Shown in pieces: positions 23,605-30,860 of a stretch of DNA of 30,860 nucleotides (position 1 is its first letter; the number at the start of each line of letters is the position of its first letter). The translations under genes and the position numbers were made by a program. The DNA comes from JAWWBG01 sp033721095 (lineage in GTDB: Bacteria; Actinomycetota; Nitriliruptoria; Nitriliruptorales; Nitriliruptoraceae): NCBI GenBank assembly GCA_033721095.1, contig JAWWBG010000005.1, forward strand, positions 1 to 30,860, written 5' to 3'. A model generated the notes under the pieces. The model saw only the letters and a program-made list of their open reading frames with translations. It ran no database searches and was not told where the DNA came from.

Positions 23605-24108
23605 ATGGACGCACCGGACGTGGCGCTGCTCCTCCTTCGGCTCTGGGTTGCCGTTGTCATGATCGCGCACGGCGTTCGGCACGCTCGGACACTCGAGGGC
23701 ACGGCAGGCTGGTTCGCGTCGCTGGGGTTTCGCCACGCGCCGTTGCAGGCGCGCATCTCGGCTGCTGGTGAGATCGCGATCGGCCTGGGCATCGGTGCCG
23801 GCCTGCTGACGACGCCCGCCGCCGCTGGCCTCGTGGCCACGATGGCCGTTGCGTTCTGGACGATCCACCGGCATGCGGGCTTCTTCGTCTTTGCCCGGCC
23901 CGACGAGGGGTATGAATACGTCGGGACGCTCGTGGTCGTCGCCGTCGCGTTGGGGCTGCTCGGCCCCGGCGAGATTTCCGTCGACGAGGCACTCGACATC
24001 GCGGTGACCGGCTGGGGCGGAGGCCTGATCGTGTTGGCCGGCATCCCGGCCGCAGCGATCCAGTTGCTGCTGTTCTGGTCGAGGCCCGACGGCGCCGGCG
24101 ATGCATGA
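23605..24108 (+). CDS. DoxX-like integral membrane protein
   Basis: ATG 23605 follows AGGAGG at 23592-23597. The 167-residue protein has four hydrophobic segments with the DoxX pattern: LLLRLWVAVVMIAHGVRH, GWFASLGF, an amphipathic stretch and AAGEIAIGLGIGAGLLT, then AVAFWTIHRHAGFFVF and a last helix pair ending ILLFWSRP-like. The extra final helix (LIVLAGIPAAAIQLLLFW) extends the typical domain. DoxX-like proteins associate with thiol stress responses or respiratory enzymes in some bacteria, but a role here is not defined. It lies 97 bases from the divergent NicO start. Confidence 0.8.
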   Translation: MDAPDVALLLLRLWVAVVMIAHGVRHARTLEGTAGWFASLGFRHAPLQARISAAGEIAIGLGIGAGLLTTPAAAGLVATMAVAFWTIHRHAGFFVFARPDEGYEYVGTLVVVAVALGLLGPGEISVDEALDIAVTGWGGGLIVLAGIPAAAIQLLLFWSRPDGAGDA

Positions 24109-24127
24109 GCGCGGCTCCTTGCGCGTC

Positions 24128-24161
24128 CCTGCCGTCGTCAGGCATGATCCGAGGCAGGAGG
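24128..24161 (+). promoter_or_regulatory. Leader hairpin carrying a motif shared with the 20456-20500 element
   Basis: CCTGCC (24128-24133) can pair with GGCAGG (24153-24158), which overlaps the AGGAGG of the gene at 24169. The left side includes GCCGTCGTCAGG, the same 12 bases found in the hairpin before the acyl-CoA synthetase (20486-20497). The stem is short, so its role is uncertain. Confidence 0.35.
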
Positions 24162-24168
24162 GCCGCCC

Positions 24169-24477
24169 GTGACCACACCCGATGAGCTCGTCCCGACGAG
24201 CACCAAGGAACGTGAATTCGAGGACGCCGGATTCACCCACAACCTCAGCCTCACCGAGACGGCCGTCGTGGACGTCGACACGGGTGCCGAGTGGGATCCG
24301 GCTGAGGTCCGGATCGTTCACGAGCATCGCGTCGAGGGCGCGACCGACCCGGCCGACGAGTCGGTGCTGCTGGCCCTGGAGGCGCCGGACGGCACTCGCG
24401 GCACGCTGGCAACCAGCTACGGGCCCGCTGCCGAGCACGGCGAGGCCCTGCGCCGACTCGGAACAGCTTCGGCCTGA
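24169..24477 (+). CDS. Small conserved protein, about 100 residues, of unknown function
   Basis: GTG 24169 has AGGAGG seven bases upstream. The 102-residue product shows the pattern of a small cytosolic family sometimes labelled phosphoribosylpyrophosphate synthetase in databases: an N-terminal FEDAGFTHNLSL, a central VDTGAEWDPAEVRIVHEHRVEGATDPADESVLLALE and a closing TRGTLATSYGPAAE. The resemblance is to the RFEGxSDPDDxSIxYAI and KGxLVDAxG blocks as I remember them. It lacks any PRPP synthetase motif, so that label should not be used. It lies 60 bases after the DoxX-like gene on the same strand. Confidence 0.7.
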   Translation: MTTPDELVPTSTKEREFEDAGFTHNLSLTETAVVDVDTGAEWDPAEVRIVHEHRVEGATDPADESVLLALEAPDGTRGTLATSYGPAAEHGEALRRLGTASA

Positions 24478-24537
24478 CGGGGAACACGGCGACCGTCGGC
24501 AGCGTCCAACACGGCAACTCCCGACAGAGGTGTCCCG

Positions 24538-25218
24538 ATGGTGCGAGTCCCACTCGTCCTGGCCGCCGTCCTGGCAGCACTCGTCCTTCCTGCGAGCGCC
24601 TGCTGGGCCTGCTCCTGCGTCCCAGCCGACCCCGAGCAGTACTGGGAGTGGGCCGATGCGGTCTTCGATGGGGCGCCGACCGGTCGCAGTGATCCCGACG
24701 CCAACGGGATGATCACCTGGACCTTCGACGTGATTGACGTCTGGAAGGGTGACGTGGAAGCGACCCAGCAGCTGCAGAGCCACGAGCACGGTGCGACCTG
24801 CGGCCTCAACTTCGAGCTCGGCGTCACCTATCGGGTCTACGCCACCGGTTCGATGGATGCCATGGAGACCAACCTGTGCTCCGGGTCCGCGCCACGCGAC
24901 CAGTTCGCTGCGGGGCCGCCGGCCGAAGCCGCAGGCGAACCCACGACGGAGCCGACGACTGGCGGGACCCCCACCGACAGCAGTGTTGACCCCACGGGCC
25001 CCGACGAGCCCGTGACACGCACCGAGGAGCCGCCGCCGGGGCCAACCGCGACGCCGACCGTCAACGAGCCGAGCGACGGCGAGGACCTCCCCGAGGCCGG
25101 CAACATCTCGGTCCCCGCCGGTGACTCGAACACGGGCCTGGTGGCCACGGTCGCGGTGGCTGGCGGTCTGGGCCTGCTCGGGCTGGCCGTCTGGCTGGTC
25201 CGTCGCGGACAGGCCTGA
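24538..25218 (+). CDS. Exported protein with Cys-rich N-terminal domain, Thr/Pro-rich stalk and C-terminal anchor
   Basis: The 226-residue protein has a signal peptide (VPLVLAAVLAALVLPASA) directly followed by CWACSCVP. Then comes a domain with FDGAPTG, WTFDVIDVWKGDVEATQQL, HGATCGLNF and YRVYATGS ending at a further Cys. The spacing and leading C-x-C recall the netrin/TIMP-like (NTR) fold. From about residue 130 a low-complexity Thr/Pro/Glu stalk runs to 185, then DLPEAGNIS and a helix with Arg tail (GLGLLGLAVWLVRRGQA). LPEAG in front of helix plus basic tail looks like a degenerate sortase signal, or a simple membrane anchor. Its exported domain resembles that of the sigma partner at 19781. 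No catalytic residues are evident. Confidence 0.75.
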   Translation: MVRVPLVLAAVLAALVLPASACWACSCVPADPEQYWEWADAVFDGAPTGRSDPDANGMITWTFDVIDVWKGDVEATQQLQSHEHGATCGLNFELGVTYRVYATGSMDAMETNLCSGSAPRDQFAAGPPAEAAGEPTTEPTTGGTPTDSSVDPTGPDEPVTRTEEPPPGPTATPTVNEPSDGEDLPEAGNISVPAGDSNTGLVATVAVAGGLGLLGLAVWLVRRGQA

Positions 25219-25303
25219 CGGCCGGGCCAGGTCGACTCCACTCGGTTCGCCCGCCCGGCGCACGCTCCCGTGCGTCCTCCGGGCCGAGGCGTACGGTGTT
25301 GGC

Positions 25304-26161
25304 ATGACCGGACCGGGAACGACCGCCGCACCGTCGGCCGGGCTGGTGCCCACCGCCCCGCGCCAACGACGGTTCCTCATGTGCCCACCGAGGCACTTCG
25401 AGGTCACCTACGCCATCAACCCCTGGATGGATCCCGACCAGCCAACCGATCCGCAACTGGCGGCGAGCCAGTGGCGGACAGTCGTCGACGCCTACGAGGG
25501 ACTGGGGCACGAGGTCTTGATCGTCGAACCGGTCCCGGGCCTCCCCGACATGGTCTTCACGGCCAACATCGGATTCAGCCTCGGTGACACGGTGTTGCTG
25601 TCGCGCTTTCGGCATGCCGAGCGCCACGACGAGATCCCGGCGGCACGAGCCTGGTTCGAGGCTCACGGCTGGCGCTCGGTTCACCAGGCGGCAGCATCCT
25701 TCGAGGGCGAGGGAGACGCCGTCCTCGTCGGAGACCGCATCGTCGCCGCGGTTGGCCCCCGGACCGACCGCGAAGCACACGAGGAGCTCGCCGAGGCCTT
25801 CGGCCTCCCCGTTGTCAGCCTCGAGCTCGCCGATCCGCGCTGGTACCACCTCGACACGGCGTTCGCCGCCGTCACCGATGACCTCGTCGCGTGGTACCCG
25901 CGCGCCTTCACGCCGGACAGCCAGCGCATCATCACGTCGCTGTTCCCCCAACACCTCGTCGCATCCGAGCACGACGCCGGCTGGCTGGGCGTGAACCTGG
26001 TGAGCGATGGCCACAACGTCCTGGTGGCAAGGCAGGCCGAGCGACTCATCGGCCAGCTCGAACGCCGCGGGCTCGTCGTCCACCCGGTGGACGTCTCGGA
26101 GTTCCGCAAGTCCGGTGGCGGCATCAAGTGCGTGACGCTCGACCTGCACGCGGGTTCGTGA
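25304..26161 (+). CDS. Dimethylargininase-type amidinotransferase-fold hydrolase
   Basis: The 285-residue protein from ATG 25304 has the guanidino-group modifying fold. Recognisable are RRFLMCPPRHFEVTYAINPWM, GLPDMVFTANIGF (D82, N88), FEGEGDAVLVG, YHLDTAFAAV with the catalytic His182, and SGGGIKCVTLDL with the nucleophile Cys276. Such enzymes hydrolyse N-dimethylarginine to citrulline, or act on related guanidino amino acids; actinobacterial members often serve arginine catabolism. The short form without an N-terminal extension fits. Upstream 85 bases hold no further gene. A strong hairpin terminator follows its stop. Confidence 0.87.
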   Translation: MTGPGTTAAPSAGLVPTAPRQRRFLMCPPRHFEVTYAINPWMDPDQPTDPQLAASQWRTVVDAYEGLGHEVLIVEPVPGLPDMVFTANIGFSLGDTVLLSRFRHAERHDEIPAARAWFEAHGWRSVHQAAASFEGEGDAVLVGDRIVAAVGPRTDREAHEELAEAFGLPVVSLELADPRWYHLDTAFAAVTDDLVAWYPRAFTPDSQRIITSLFPQHLVASEHDAGWLGVNLVSDGHNVLVARQAERLIGQLERRGLVVHPVDVSEFRKSGGGIKCVTLDLHAGS

Positions 26162-26165
26162 ACGA

Positions 26166-26193
26166 CTGAGGGCGCCCCGCAGGGCGCCCTCAG
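26166..26193. terminator. Bidirectional rho-independent terminator between convergent genes
   Basis: CTGAGGGCGCCC and GGGCGCCCTCAG form a perfect 12-bp stem with a CGCA tetraloop, followed on the plus strand by TGTTTGC. It sits 5 bases after the dimethylargininase-type gene and 19 before the end of the convergent surface-protein gene, so it can end both transcripts. Confidence 0.88.
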
Positions 26194-26211
26194 TGTTTGC
26201 TGGTGTCGGGG

Positions 26212-28257
26212 TCAGCCGAGTTGGCGGCGCCAGATCGCGGCACCCGCCAGCAGGCCGGCCAGGCCGAACAGGGCAGCGCCGCCACCCGTCCTCGGCAGGG
26301 CCATCCCGGTCGTCCGGTCGGCGGGGTCTGGCGGCTTCAGGATGATCTCGTCCTCAACGAGCGGGCAGTCGGTGGACACGTCCACGGGATCGCCGCTGTT
26401 GTTGGGCGCGTCGATCGTGGCGACGTTGATCCACTGGCCCTCGCTGTCGGGTGCCGTGACCGTGATCGCCAGTGTCTGGCTCGCGCCCGGACCGAGGTCG
26501 CCGACCGCAAACGTCACGACGCCGCTGTCCTCGGTGCATGCCGGGGAGCAGGACACGAAGCCGAAGCCGTCCGGCAGCGTGTCGACCACCGTGACATCGG
26601 TGCACGTCTCGTCACCCGAGTTGAACACGTTGACCAGGTAGCTGAAGACCGCACCCGGCGTGACCTCGATGTGCGTCGCGGTCTTGTTCGAGTCGCCGAG
26701 GAAGCAGCCGTCCGGTGCGTCCCCGTCGAAAACGACCGGCCCATCGACGAAGTCGTCGTTGTCGAACGGTTCGCCGTCACAGTTGGCCGTCACGGTCACG
26801 GTGTCCGAGAACCGGTCGCCCGCCGACGCGTCGTCGGGTGCCGTCACATGGATCCGGATCGTGACGCTCTCGTTGGGTTCGAGCGGCCCGACGTCGTTCC
26901 ACGTCAGCGTCAGCCCGTCGACGGTGTCCGGTTGCGGCGAGTCGTCGGAGACCTCGACCGTGGTGCCGGCCGGGCCCGTGACGACGTCGGTGACCAGGAT
27001 GTCGGTGAGCGTGCAGGTGTCGTCGCGGTTGGCGATCGTGATCGTGTAGTCGAACGTCTCGCCGGGGGTGACGTCGGACGCCGACAGGGTCTTGTGCAGC
27101 TCGAGCGGGTTGTCGTCGCAGCCGGTGAACGTGATGCCGCCCGCGGGCACCTCGGCCGCTGCCGACAGGTCACCGATGCTGAGGCTCAGGACCTCGAGGG
27201 TGTCCCCGAGGACGACCCGGACCTCGACCAGGTCGGTGACCGTGACGGTGGTGCCATCGACAACGACGTCATTCTGGTCGGCGATGTTGACCTGGACCTC
27301 GAGAACGCCGGCGAGGGCGTCGTTGAGCGGGTCCAGGATCGCGTCAACGAGGTCCTCGTCCAGCGGGTCGAGGAGTTCGCCGTCGATCACGGTCTCGCCA
27401 TTGATCGTGACGATCGGCTCGTTGTAGGTGGCGGTGAGCGTGTCCCCGTCGTGCTCGACGACCAGGCTCGGGTCGCCGATCTGCAGCTCGAGCGCGCCGC
27501 CGAACAGCGACACGGGCGTCGTGCGGACACGAGCCGTCGAACGGATTCCCCACTGGCCCGGGTCAAGGACGCCAAGGCCGTTCACGAGGTCGACAGCGCT
27601 CTCGGCGAAGGAGACACCCTCGGGGTCGGTGATCCCGACGATGTCCATGCCCTCACCCATCGCGTCCGGCAGGACGGCCACGCCGGCCAGCTCGGAGCGC
27701 CCATCGGCGACCCGCAGCTCGTCCTGGCCAGCGATCGGGCAGGTGTTGTTGCCGGCGCCGACGTCGACCGCGTGCGCGGACACCGTCGCCAGGTCGACGT
27801 GGAGGAGCGGATCGGCCGGGATCTCGATGGGGTCGGGCTCAGAGGAGGCATCGCCGCCGGGCTGCTTGGCGGTCGCCTCCTGGATCAGGTCCAGTGGGAT
27901 CGATCCCTCGGTGCCACCGACGGTCAGGGCGTCGAGGTCGAGGTTCGAGCCGTGCCCGAAGGCACTCAGGTTGTCGTCGCCCGAGTGGGAGAGCCCGTTG
28001 TTGCTGTCGACGGCTGCCTCGGAGTCGCCGAGCACGAGCTGTGCCAGTTCGAAGTCGCAGGCAAGGGCGTCCGAGAGGACGGGAAGGCCCTCGTCACCAC
28101 AGAATGGAGGCAGGCCGACGGCCGAGACCTCGATCAGGTCGGCATCGGCCCCCGCCTTGAAGTCGCCCGTGACTTCGGCGCTCGCCGGCAGCACCGCCAG
28201 GCCCCCACCCAGCAGGGCCGCGGTCGCGATGGCCACGATCGTGCGTGCACGCTTCAT
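26212..28257 (-). CDS. Large surface protein with DUF11 repeats and LPRTG-type sorting signal
   Basis: The 681-residue protein has a signal peptide (MKRARTIVAIATAALLGG to PASA). The N-terminal half resembles choice-of-anchor-type domains (GSNLDLDALTVGG, LLHVDLATVSAHAVDV). Two DUF11-like beta-sandwich repeats follow: one from LHKTLSASDVTPGETFDYTIT to about 510, one from THIEVTPGAVFSYLVNV to about 625, each with conserved Cys and a TCTDVTVVDTLP-like strand. The C-terminus is LPRTG at 654-658, a hydrophobic helix and RRQLG, the sortase pattern. It should be a covalently attached cell-surface protein with adhesive or structural function. No sortase gene is in view. It is divergent from hmgA across 263 bases. 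Confidence 0.87.
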   Translation of the reverse strand: MKRARTIVAIATAALLGGGLAVLPASAEVTGDFKAGADADLIEVSAVGLPPFCGDEGLPVLSDALACDFELAQLVLGDSEAAVDSNNGLSHSGDDNLSAFGHGSNLDLDALTVGGTEGSIPLDLIQEATAKQPGGDASSEPDPIEIPADPLLHVDLATVSAHAVDVGAGNNTCPIAGQDELRVADGRSELAGVAVLPDAMGEGMDIVGITDPEGVSFAESAVDLVNGLGVLDPGQWGIRSTARVRTTPVSLFGGALELQIGDPSLVVEHDGDTLTATYNEPIVTINGETVIDGELLDPLDEDLVDAILDPLNDALAGVLEVQVNIADQNDVVVDGTTVTVTDLVEVRVVLGDTLEVLSLSIGDLSAAAEVPAGGITFTGCDDNPLELHKTLSASDVTPGETFDYTITIANRDDTCTLTDILVTDVVTGPAGTTVEVSDDSPQPDTVDGLTLTWNDVGPLEPNESVTIRIHVTAPDDASAGDRFSDTVTVTANCDGEPFDNDDFVDGPVVFDGDAPDGCFLGDSNKTATHIEVTPGAVFSYLVNVFNSGDETCTDVTVVDTLPDGFGFVSCSPACTEDSGVVTFAVGDLGPGASQTLAITVTAPDSEGQWINVATIDAPNNSGDPVDVSTDCPLVEDEIILKPPDPADRTTGMALPRTGGGAALFGLAGLLAGAAIWRRQLG

Positions 28258-28307
28258 TGCTGATCCCTCGTGTTCACGTGGGACGACCGTGTCATCCCCT
28301 GGTTGCC

Positions 28308-28355
28308 GACACGTGTCCGAACCGTGTCAGCGATCCGCAGGATGCTACATCCTGC
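28308..28355. promoter_or_regulatory. Two dyads in the divergent promoter region of the surface protein and hmgA
   Basis: GACACGTGTC (28308-28317) is a perfect 10-bp palindrome. GCAGGATG-CTA-CATCCTGC (28337-28355) is an 8-bp dyad with 3-base spacer. CCGTGTCA also occurs at 28287-28294 and 28322-28329. No promoter core can be set with confidence. The sites lie 50-100 bases from the surface-protein start. Confidence 0.45.
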
Positions 28356-28439
28356 CGACCACATCCTCGCCGAACCCAACGTCCGGCGTGCGTACGGGAT
28401 ATGCCCAAAGGATCATGGTCCCAACCACGCGTCCGTTTT

Positions 28440-28469
28440 GCGCACACCTCCTTGCGGTTGGCGCACACC
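28440..28469 (+). promoter_or_regulatory. Direct repeat GCGCACACC spaced 21 bp upstream of hmgA
   Basis: GCGCACACC occurs at 28440-28448 and again at 28461-28469, exactly two helical turns apart and on the same strand, 52 to 81 bases before the hmgA start. That geometry suits a tandem-binding activator of the tyrosine degradation genes. The factor is unknown. Confidence 0.5.
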
Positions 28470-28520
28470 GGCGTACCGTGGGTCGAGCCGGACTCCGGGC
28501 CGGCATGGGAGGAGTCGACC

Positions 28521-29684
28521 GTGCCGTTCTATCGCTCGATGGGCCGTGTCCCGCCCAAGCGGCACACCCAGTTCCGTGACGCCGACGGACACCTGTTCGC
28601 CGAGGAACTGGTGGGCCAGGAGGGCTTCGAGGGCTGTTCGTCCCTCCTCTACCACCGTCACCCGCCGACGGCCGTCACCGCGATCGAGGCGGTCGACTCC
28701 GAGCCGCGGACGCTCGAGGCACCCCACCCGCTGCGGCCGCGCCACTTTCGCACCGCCCAGTTGAAGTCGGGGGGCGATGCCGTCCTGTCGCGGCACGTGC
28801 TGCTGGGCAACGACGACCTGACGATCTGCTTCGTGGCTGCCGACGAGCCGTCACCCCTGCACCGGCGGTCGTTCGGTGACGACCTGTTCTTCGTCCAGGA
28901 AGGCCACGCCGTCCTCGAGTCCGGCTTCGGGGCGCTGCCGGTCGGGCCGGGCGACTATGTCGTCGTTCCTGCGGCGGTCACACACCGCTGGGTCCCCGAC
29001 GAGGGCGAAACCCTCCGAGCCCTGGTCATCGAGGCGACAGGACATGTCGGGCCACCCGCCAAGTACCTGTCGGCTCGCGGACAGTTCCTGGAGCACAGCC
29101 CCTACTGCGAGCGCGACCTGCGCGGCCCGTCCCAACTGCTCAGCGCCGATGGCGAGGACGTCGACGTCCTGGTCCGCAGCCGCGCCGGCCTGACCCGATT
29201 CACCTACCGGCGGCACCCATTCGACGTGGTCGGCTGGGATGGTTGCGCGTGGCCGTGGGCCTTCAACATCGCCGACTTCGAGCCCATCACCGGACGCATC
29301 CACCAGCCGCCACCCGTCCACGAGACGTTCGCGGGCAACAACTTTGCCGTGGCGAGCTTCGTCCCCCGCAAGCTCGACTACCACCCGGACGCCATTCCCG
29401 CGCCCTACAACCATTCCAACGTGGACAGCGACGAGCTGCTCTTCTACGTCGATGGCACGTTCACGTCGCGCAAGGGGTCAAACATCGAGGCGGGATCGAT
29501 CAGCATGCACCCATCGGGCTTCCCGCACGGGCCCCAGCCCGGCGCCGTCGAGGCGTCGATCGGTGCCGACGAGACGACCGAGACTGCGGTCATGATCGAC
29601 ACGTTCGCCCCCCTGCTGCTCGGCCCCGCGGCCGCTGACTGCGACGACGAGACCTACCCGCTGTCGTGGCTGGGAGGCGAGTGA
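28521..29684 (+). CDS. hmgA: Homogentisate 1,2-dioxygenase
   Basis: The 387-residue protein from GTG 28521 (GGAGGAG upstream) has the homogentisate dioxygenase cupin layout: MPFYRSMGRVPPKRHTQF at the start, FFVQEGHAVLESGFG and GDYVVVPAAVTHRW in the first cupin. It continues with HPFDVVGWDGCAWPWAFNI, RIHQPPPVHETF, then PYNHSNVDSDELLFYVDG and HPSGFPHGPQPGA. The Fe(II) ligands are H298, E305 and H336, and H261 or H267 is the likely base. It opens homogentisate to maleylacetoacetate in tyrosine and phenylalanine degradation. The length fits the short bacterial form. It lies two bases before hpd. The in-frame upstream extension is non-conserved. Confidence 0.93.
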   Translation: MPFYRSMGRVPPKRHTQFRDADGHLFAEELVGQEGFEGCSSLLYHRHPPTAVTAIEAVDSEPRTLEAPHPLRPRHFRTAQLKSGGDAVLSRHVLLGNDDLTICFVAADEPSPLHRRSFGDDLFFVQEGHAVLESGFGALPVGPGDYVVVPAAVTHRWVPDEGETLRALVIEATGHVGPPAKYLSARGQFLEHSPYCERDLRGPSQLLSADGEDVDVLVRSRAGLTRFTYRRHPFDVVGWDGCAWPWAFNIADFEPITGRIHQPPPVHETFAGNNFAVASFVPRKLDYHPDAIPAPYNHSNVDSDELLFYVDGTFTSRKGSNIEAGSISMHPSGFPHGPQPGAVEASIGADETTETAVMIDTFAPLLLGPAAADCDDETYPLSWLGGE

Positions 29685-29686
29685 CG

Positions 29687-30808
29687 ATGGCCGAGCCAGC
29701 ACCGACCGACGTGAAGCCCGACGACGCGATCCACATCAAGGGTTATGACGCGATCGAGTTCTGGGTCGGCAACGCGAAGCAGGCCGCCCACTTCTACCGC
29801 ACGATGTTCGGCTTCGACGTCGTGGCGTATGCCGGCCCCGAGACGGGAGTCCGCGACCGGGCCTCCTATGTCCTCCAGCAGCGCGCGATCCGATTCGTCT
29901 TCACGACGGGCCTCGATCCGGATCACGTGATCACGCGCCACCACGCCAAGCACGGCGATGGCGTCCGTGACGTGGCCTTCCAGGTGGTGGATGCGGAGCA
30001 CGCACATGCGCTCGCGCTGGAGCACGGCGCGGTCTCGCACAAGGACCCCGAGGTGCTCACCGACGAGCAGGGAAAGATCGTCACCGGGTCGGTGAAGGCC
30101 TACGGCGACACCATCCACTCGTTCGTCCAGCGTGACGACTACAGCGGGCCCTACCTCCCCGGCTACGAGCCGCTGGAGGATGCCCCGGCGGCCGAGCCCG
30201 TCGGGCTGTCGAGCATCGACCACGTCGTGGCCAACGTCGAGCTGGGCATGATGAACCACTGGGCCAAGTGGTACGCGAACGTCCTGGGATTCACGCAGTT
30301 CCGCCACTTCACCGACGAGGAGATCTCGACCGACTACACGGCCCTCATGTCGAAGGTCCTCTGGGATGGCGTCGGTCGCATCAAGCTGCCGATCAACGAA
30401 CCCGCCGAGGGTCGCAAGAAGAGCCAGATCGAGGAATACCTGGAGGCCTACGGCAGCCCGGGCGTGCAGCACCTCGCACTGTCCACCGGCGACATCGTGA
30501 CGACCGTGGCCAAGCTTCGGGAACGCGGGATGCGCTTCCTGCGAGTCCCGGACACCTACTACGACGAGGCCCGCGAACGGGTGGGCGACATCGACGAGTC
30601 GTGGGATGCGCTCCAGGAACTGGGGGTGCTCGTCGACCGGGACGAGGAGGGCTACCTCCTCCAGATCTTCACCGAGCCCGTCGAGGACCGCCCAACGCTG
30701 TTCTACGAGATCATCCAGCGCCACGGCGCAACCGGCTTCGGCGTCGGGAACTTCAAGGCCTTGTTCATCGCGATCGAACGTGCCCAGGAACGCCGGGGGA
30801 ACCTGTAG
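29687..30808 (+). CDS. hpd: 4-Hydroxyphenylpyruvate dioxygenase
   Basis: The 373-residue protein has two vicinal-oxygen-chelate halves. The N-terminal half (IKGYDAIEFWVGNAKQAAHFY, GVRDVAFQV) is structural. The C-terminal half carries the Fe(II) triad H179 (SSIDHVVANV), H262 (GVQHLALST) and E341 (FYEIIQRHG). It converts 4-hydroxyphenylpyruvate to homogentisate, the substrate of hmgA just upstream. ATG 29687 is used, with GGGAGG nine bases before; a GTG at 29681 overlapping the hmgA stop is the alternative. It ends in TAG, one of only two non-TGA stops among complete genes. Maleylacetoacetate isomerase and FAH may be encoded beyond the window. Confidence 0.94.
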   Translation: MAEPAPTDVKPDDAIHIKGYDAIEFWVGNAKQAAHFYRTMFGFDVVAYAGPETGVRDRASYVLQQRAIRFVFTTGLDPDHVITRHHAKHGDGVRDVAFQVVDAEHAHALALEHGAVSHKDPEVLTDEQGKIVTGSVKAYGDTIHSFVQRDDYSGPYLPGYEPLEDAPAAEPVGLSSIDHVVANVELGMMNHWAKWYANVLGFTQFRHFTDEEISTDYTALMSKVLWDGVGRIKLPINEPAEGRKKSQIEEYLEAYGSPGVQHLALSTGDIVTTVAKLRERGMRFLRVPDTYYDEARERVGDIDESWDALQELGVLVDRDEEGYLLQIFTEPVEDRPTLFYEIIQRHGATGFGVGNFKALFIAIERAQERRGNL

Positions 30809-30844
30809 GAGTTGTCAGGAGGGGGCCGACGAAAGGAGCGGCCA

Positions 30845-30860
30845 GTGAAGACGACGGAAC
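30845..30860 (+). CDS. Start of a further gene (partial, runs off the right edge)
   Basis: GTG 30845 stands six bases behind AAGGAG (30833-30838), an ideal ribosome site. Only VKTTE can be read, so no function is assignable. Lying 36 bases after hpd on the same strand, it probably belongs to the tyrosine degradation transcript. Confidence 0.55.

Noticed and set aside
23539..25407. A 622-codon minus-strand open frame across four plus-strand genes
   Set aside because: It lies opposite the DoxX-like, small conserved and secreted-protein genes, each with its own ribosome site or family motifs. The product is Gly/Arg-rich with no family features.
26197..28263. A 688-codon plus-strand open frame opposite the surface-protein gene
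   Set aside because: It mirrors the real minus-strand gene in GC-rich DNA, is rich in Arg/Val/Asp without any motif, and has no ribosome site. The minus frame has a signal peptide, DUF11 repeats and LPRTG.
29654..30724. A 356-codon minus-strand open frame opposite hpd
   Set aside because: The hpd frame carries the complete Fe triad and expected length; the opposite frame has no motif or start signal.
1..30860. Mobile element, prophage, CRISPR or tRNA-associated insertion
   Set aside because: No transposase, integrase, phage protein, long terminal repeat, regular repeat-spacer array or cloverleaf was seen, and composition is even except for the short AT-rich operator near 17.1 kb.

Overview
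The window is a high-GC (roughly 70%) bacterial chromosome segment that reads as Actinomycetota. The signs are dense NTG starts, almost universal TGA stops (28 of the 30 gene ends I could read; the other two are TAG), a mycobacterial-type adenosine kinase, a BTAD regulator, an ECF sigma factor with its own membrane partner, and an LPXTG-like cell-wall sorting signal. I cannot name a genus. No tRNA, rRNA, CRISPR array, insertion sequence, phage gene or origin was seen. About 33 genes are supported and most look like ordinary chromosomal metabolism.

Left third (1-10.2 kb). This part holds a DUF1800/DUF1501 export-associated pair, a secreted trypsin-like protease, a YczE-like membrane protein, an SnoaL-like plus ODP-type metallo-beta-lactamase pair, a BTAD-family regulator with its NTPase core missing, and an operon of FAH-family hydrolase, purU and adoK. 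It is also where every broken gene lies. DUF1800 carries two in-frame stops, the FAH gene carries one, a small secreted-protein gene at 5173-5445 looks frameshifted twice, and the regulator has lost about one domain. Reading frames resume exactly after each stop, so these are point lesions: either true decay or consensus errors in the source assembly.

Middle (10.2-20.5 kb). In order: a glyoxalase II-like hydrolase, a crotonase-fold protein, an FMN split-barrel protein, an acyltransferase (plsC-like) overlapping a chromate-type transporter, and proline dehydrogenase. Next comes a divergent catabolic locus: a Baeyer-Villiger-type flavin monooxygenase on one side, and a class II aldolase-like protein with an ACMSD-type amidohydrolase on the other. 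A near-perfect 28-bp palindrome sits in the AT-rich gap between them and probably binds a regulator. Then come an ECF sigma factor and a translationally coupled one-TM protein, with an ECF-type promoter candidate in front.

Right third (20.5-30.9 kb). In order: an acyl-CoA synthetase whose Shine-Dalgarno lies inside a perfect 15-bp hairpin arm, yjbQ, a nickel/cobalt (NicO) transporter with a His-rich loop, a DoxX-like protein, a small conserved protein, two surface proteins with C-terminal anchors, a dimethylargininase-type hydrolase, and the tyrosine-degradation pair hmgA-hpd with a further gene starting at the edge. The gap between the DUF11 surface protein and hmgA is rich in dyads and direct repeats. 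The periplasmic part of the sigma-factor partner resembles the exported domain of the secreted protein at 24538, which suggests a shared ligand-sensing or inhibitor-like fold.

I found no large undescribed system. The most testable novelties are the SD-sequestering hairpin, the divergent operator with its catabolic genes, the sigma/TIMP-like-domain module, and the cluster of interrupted genes.
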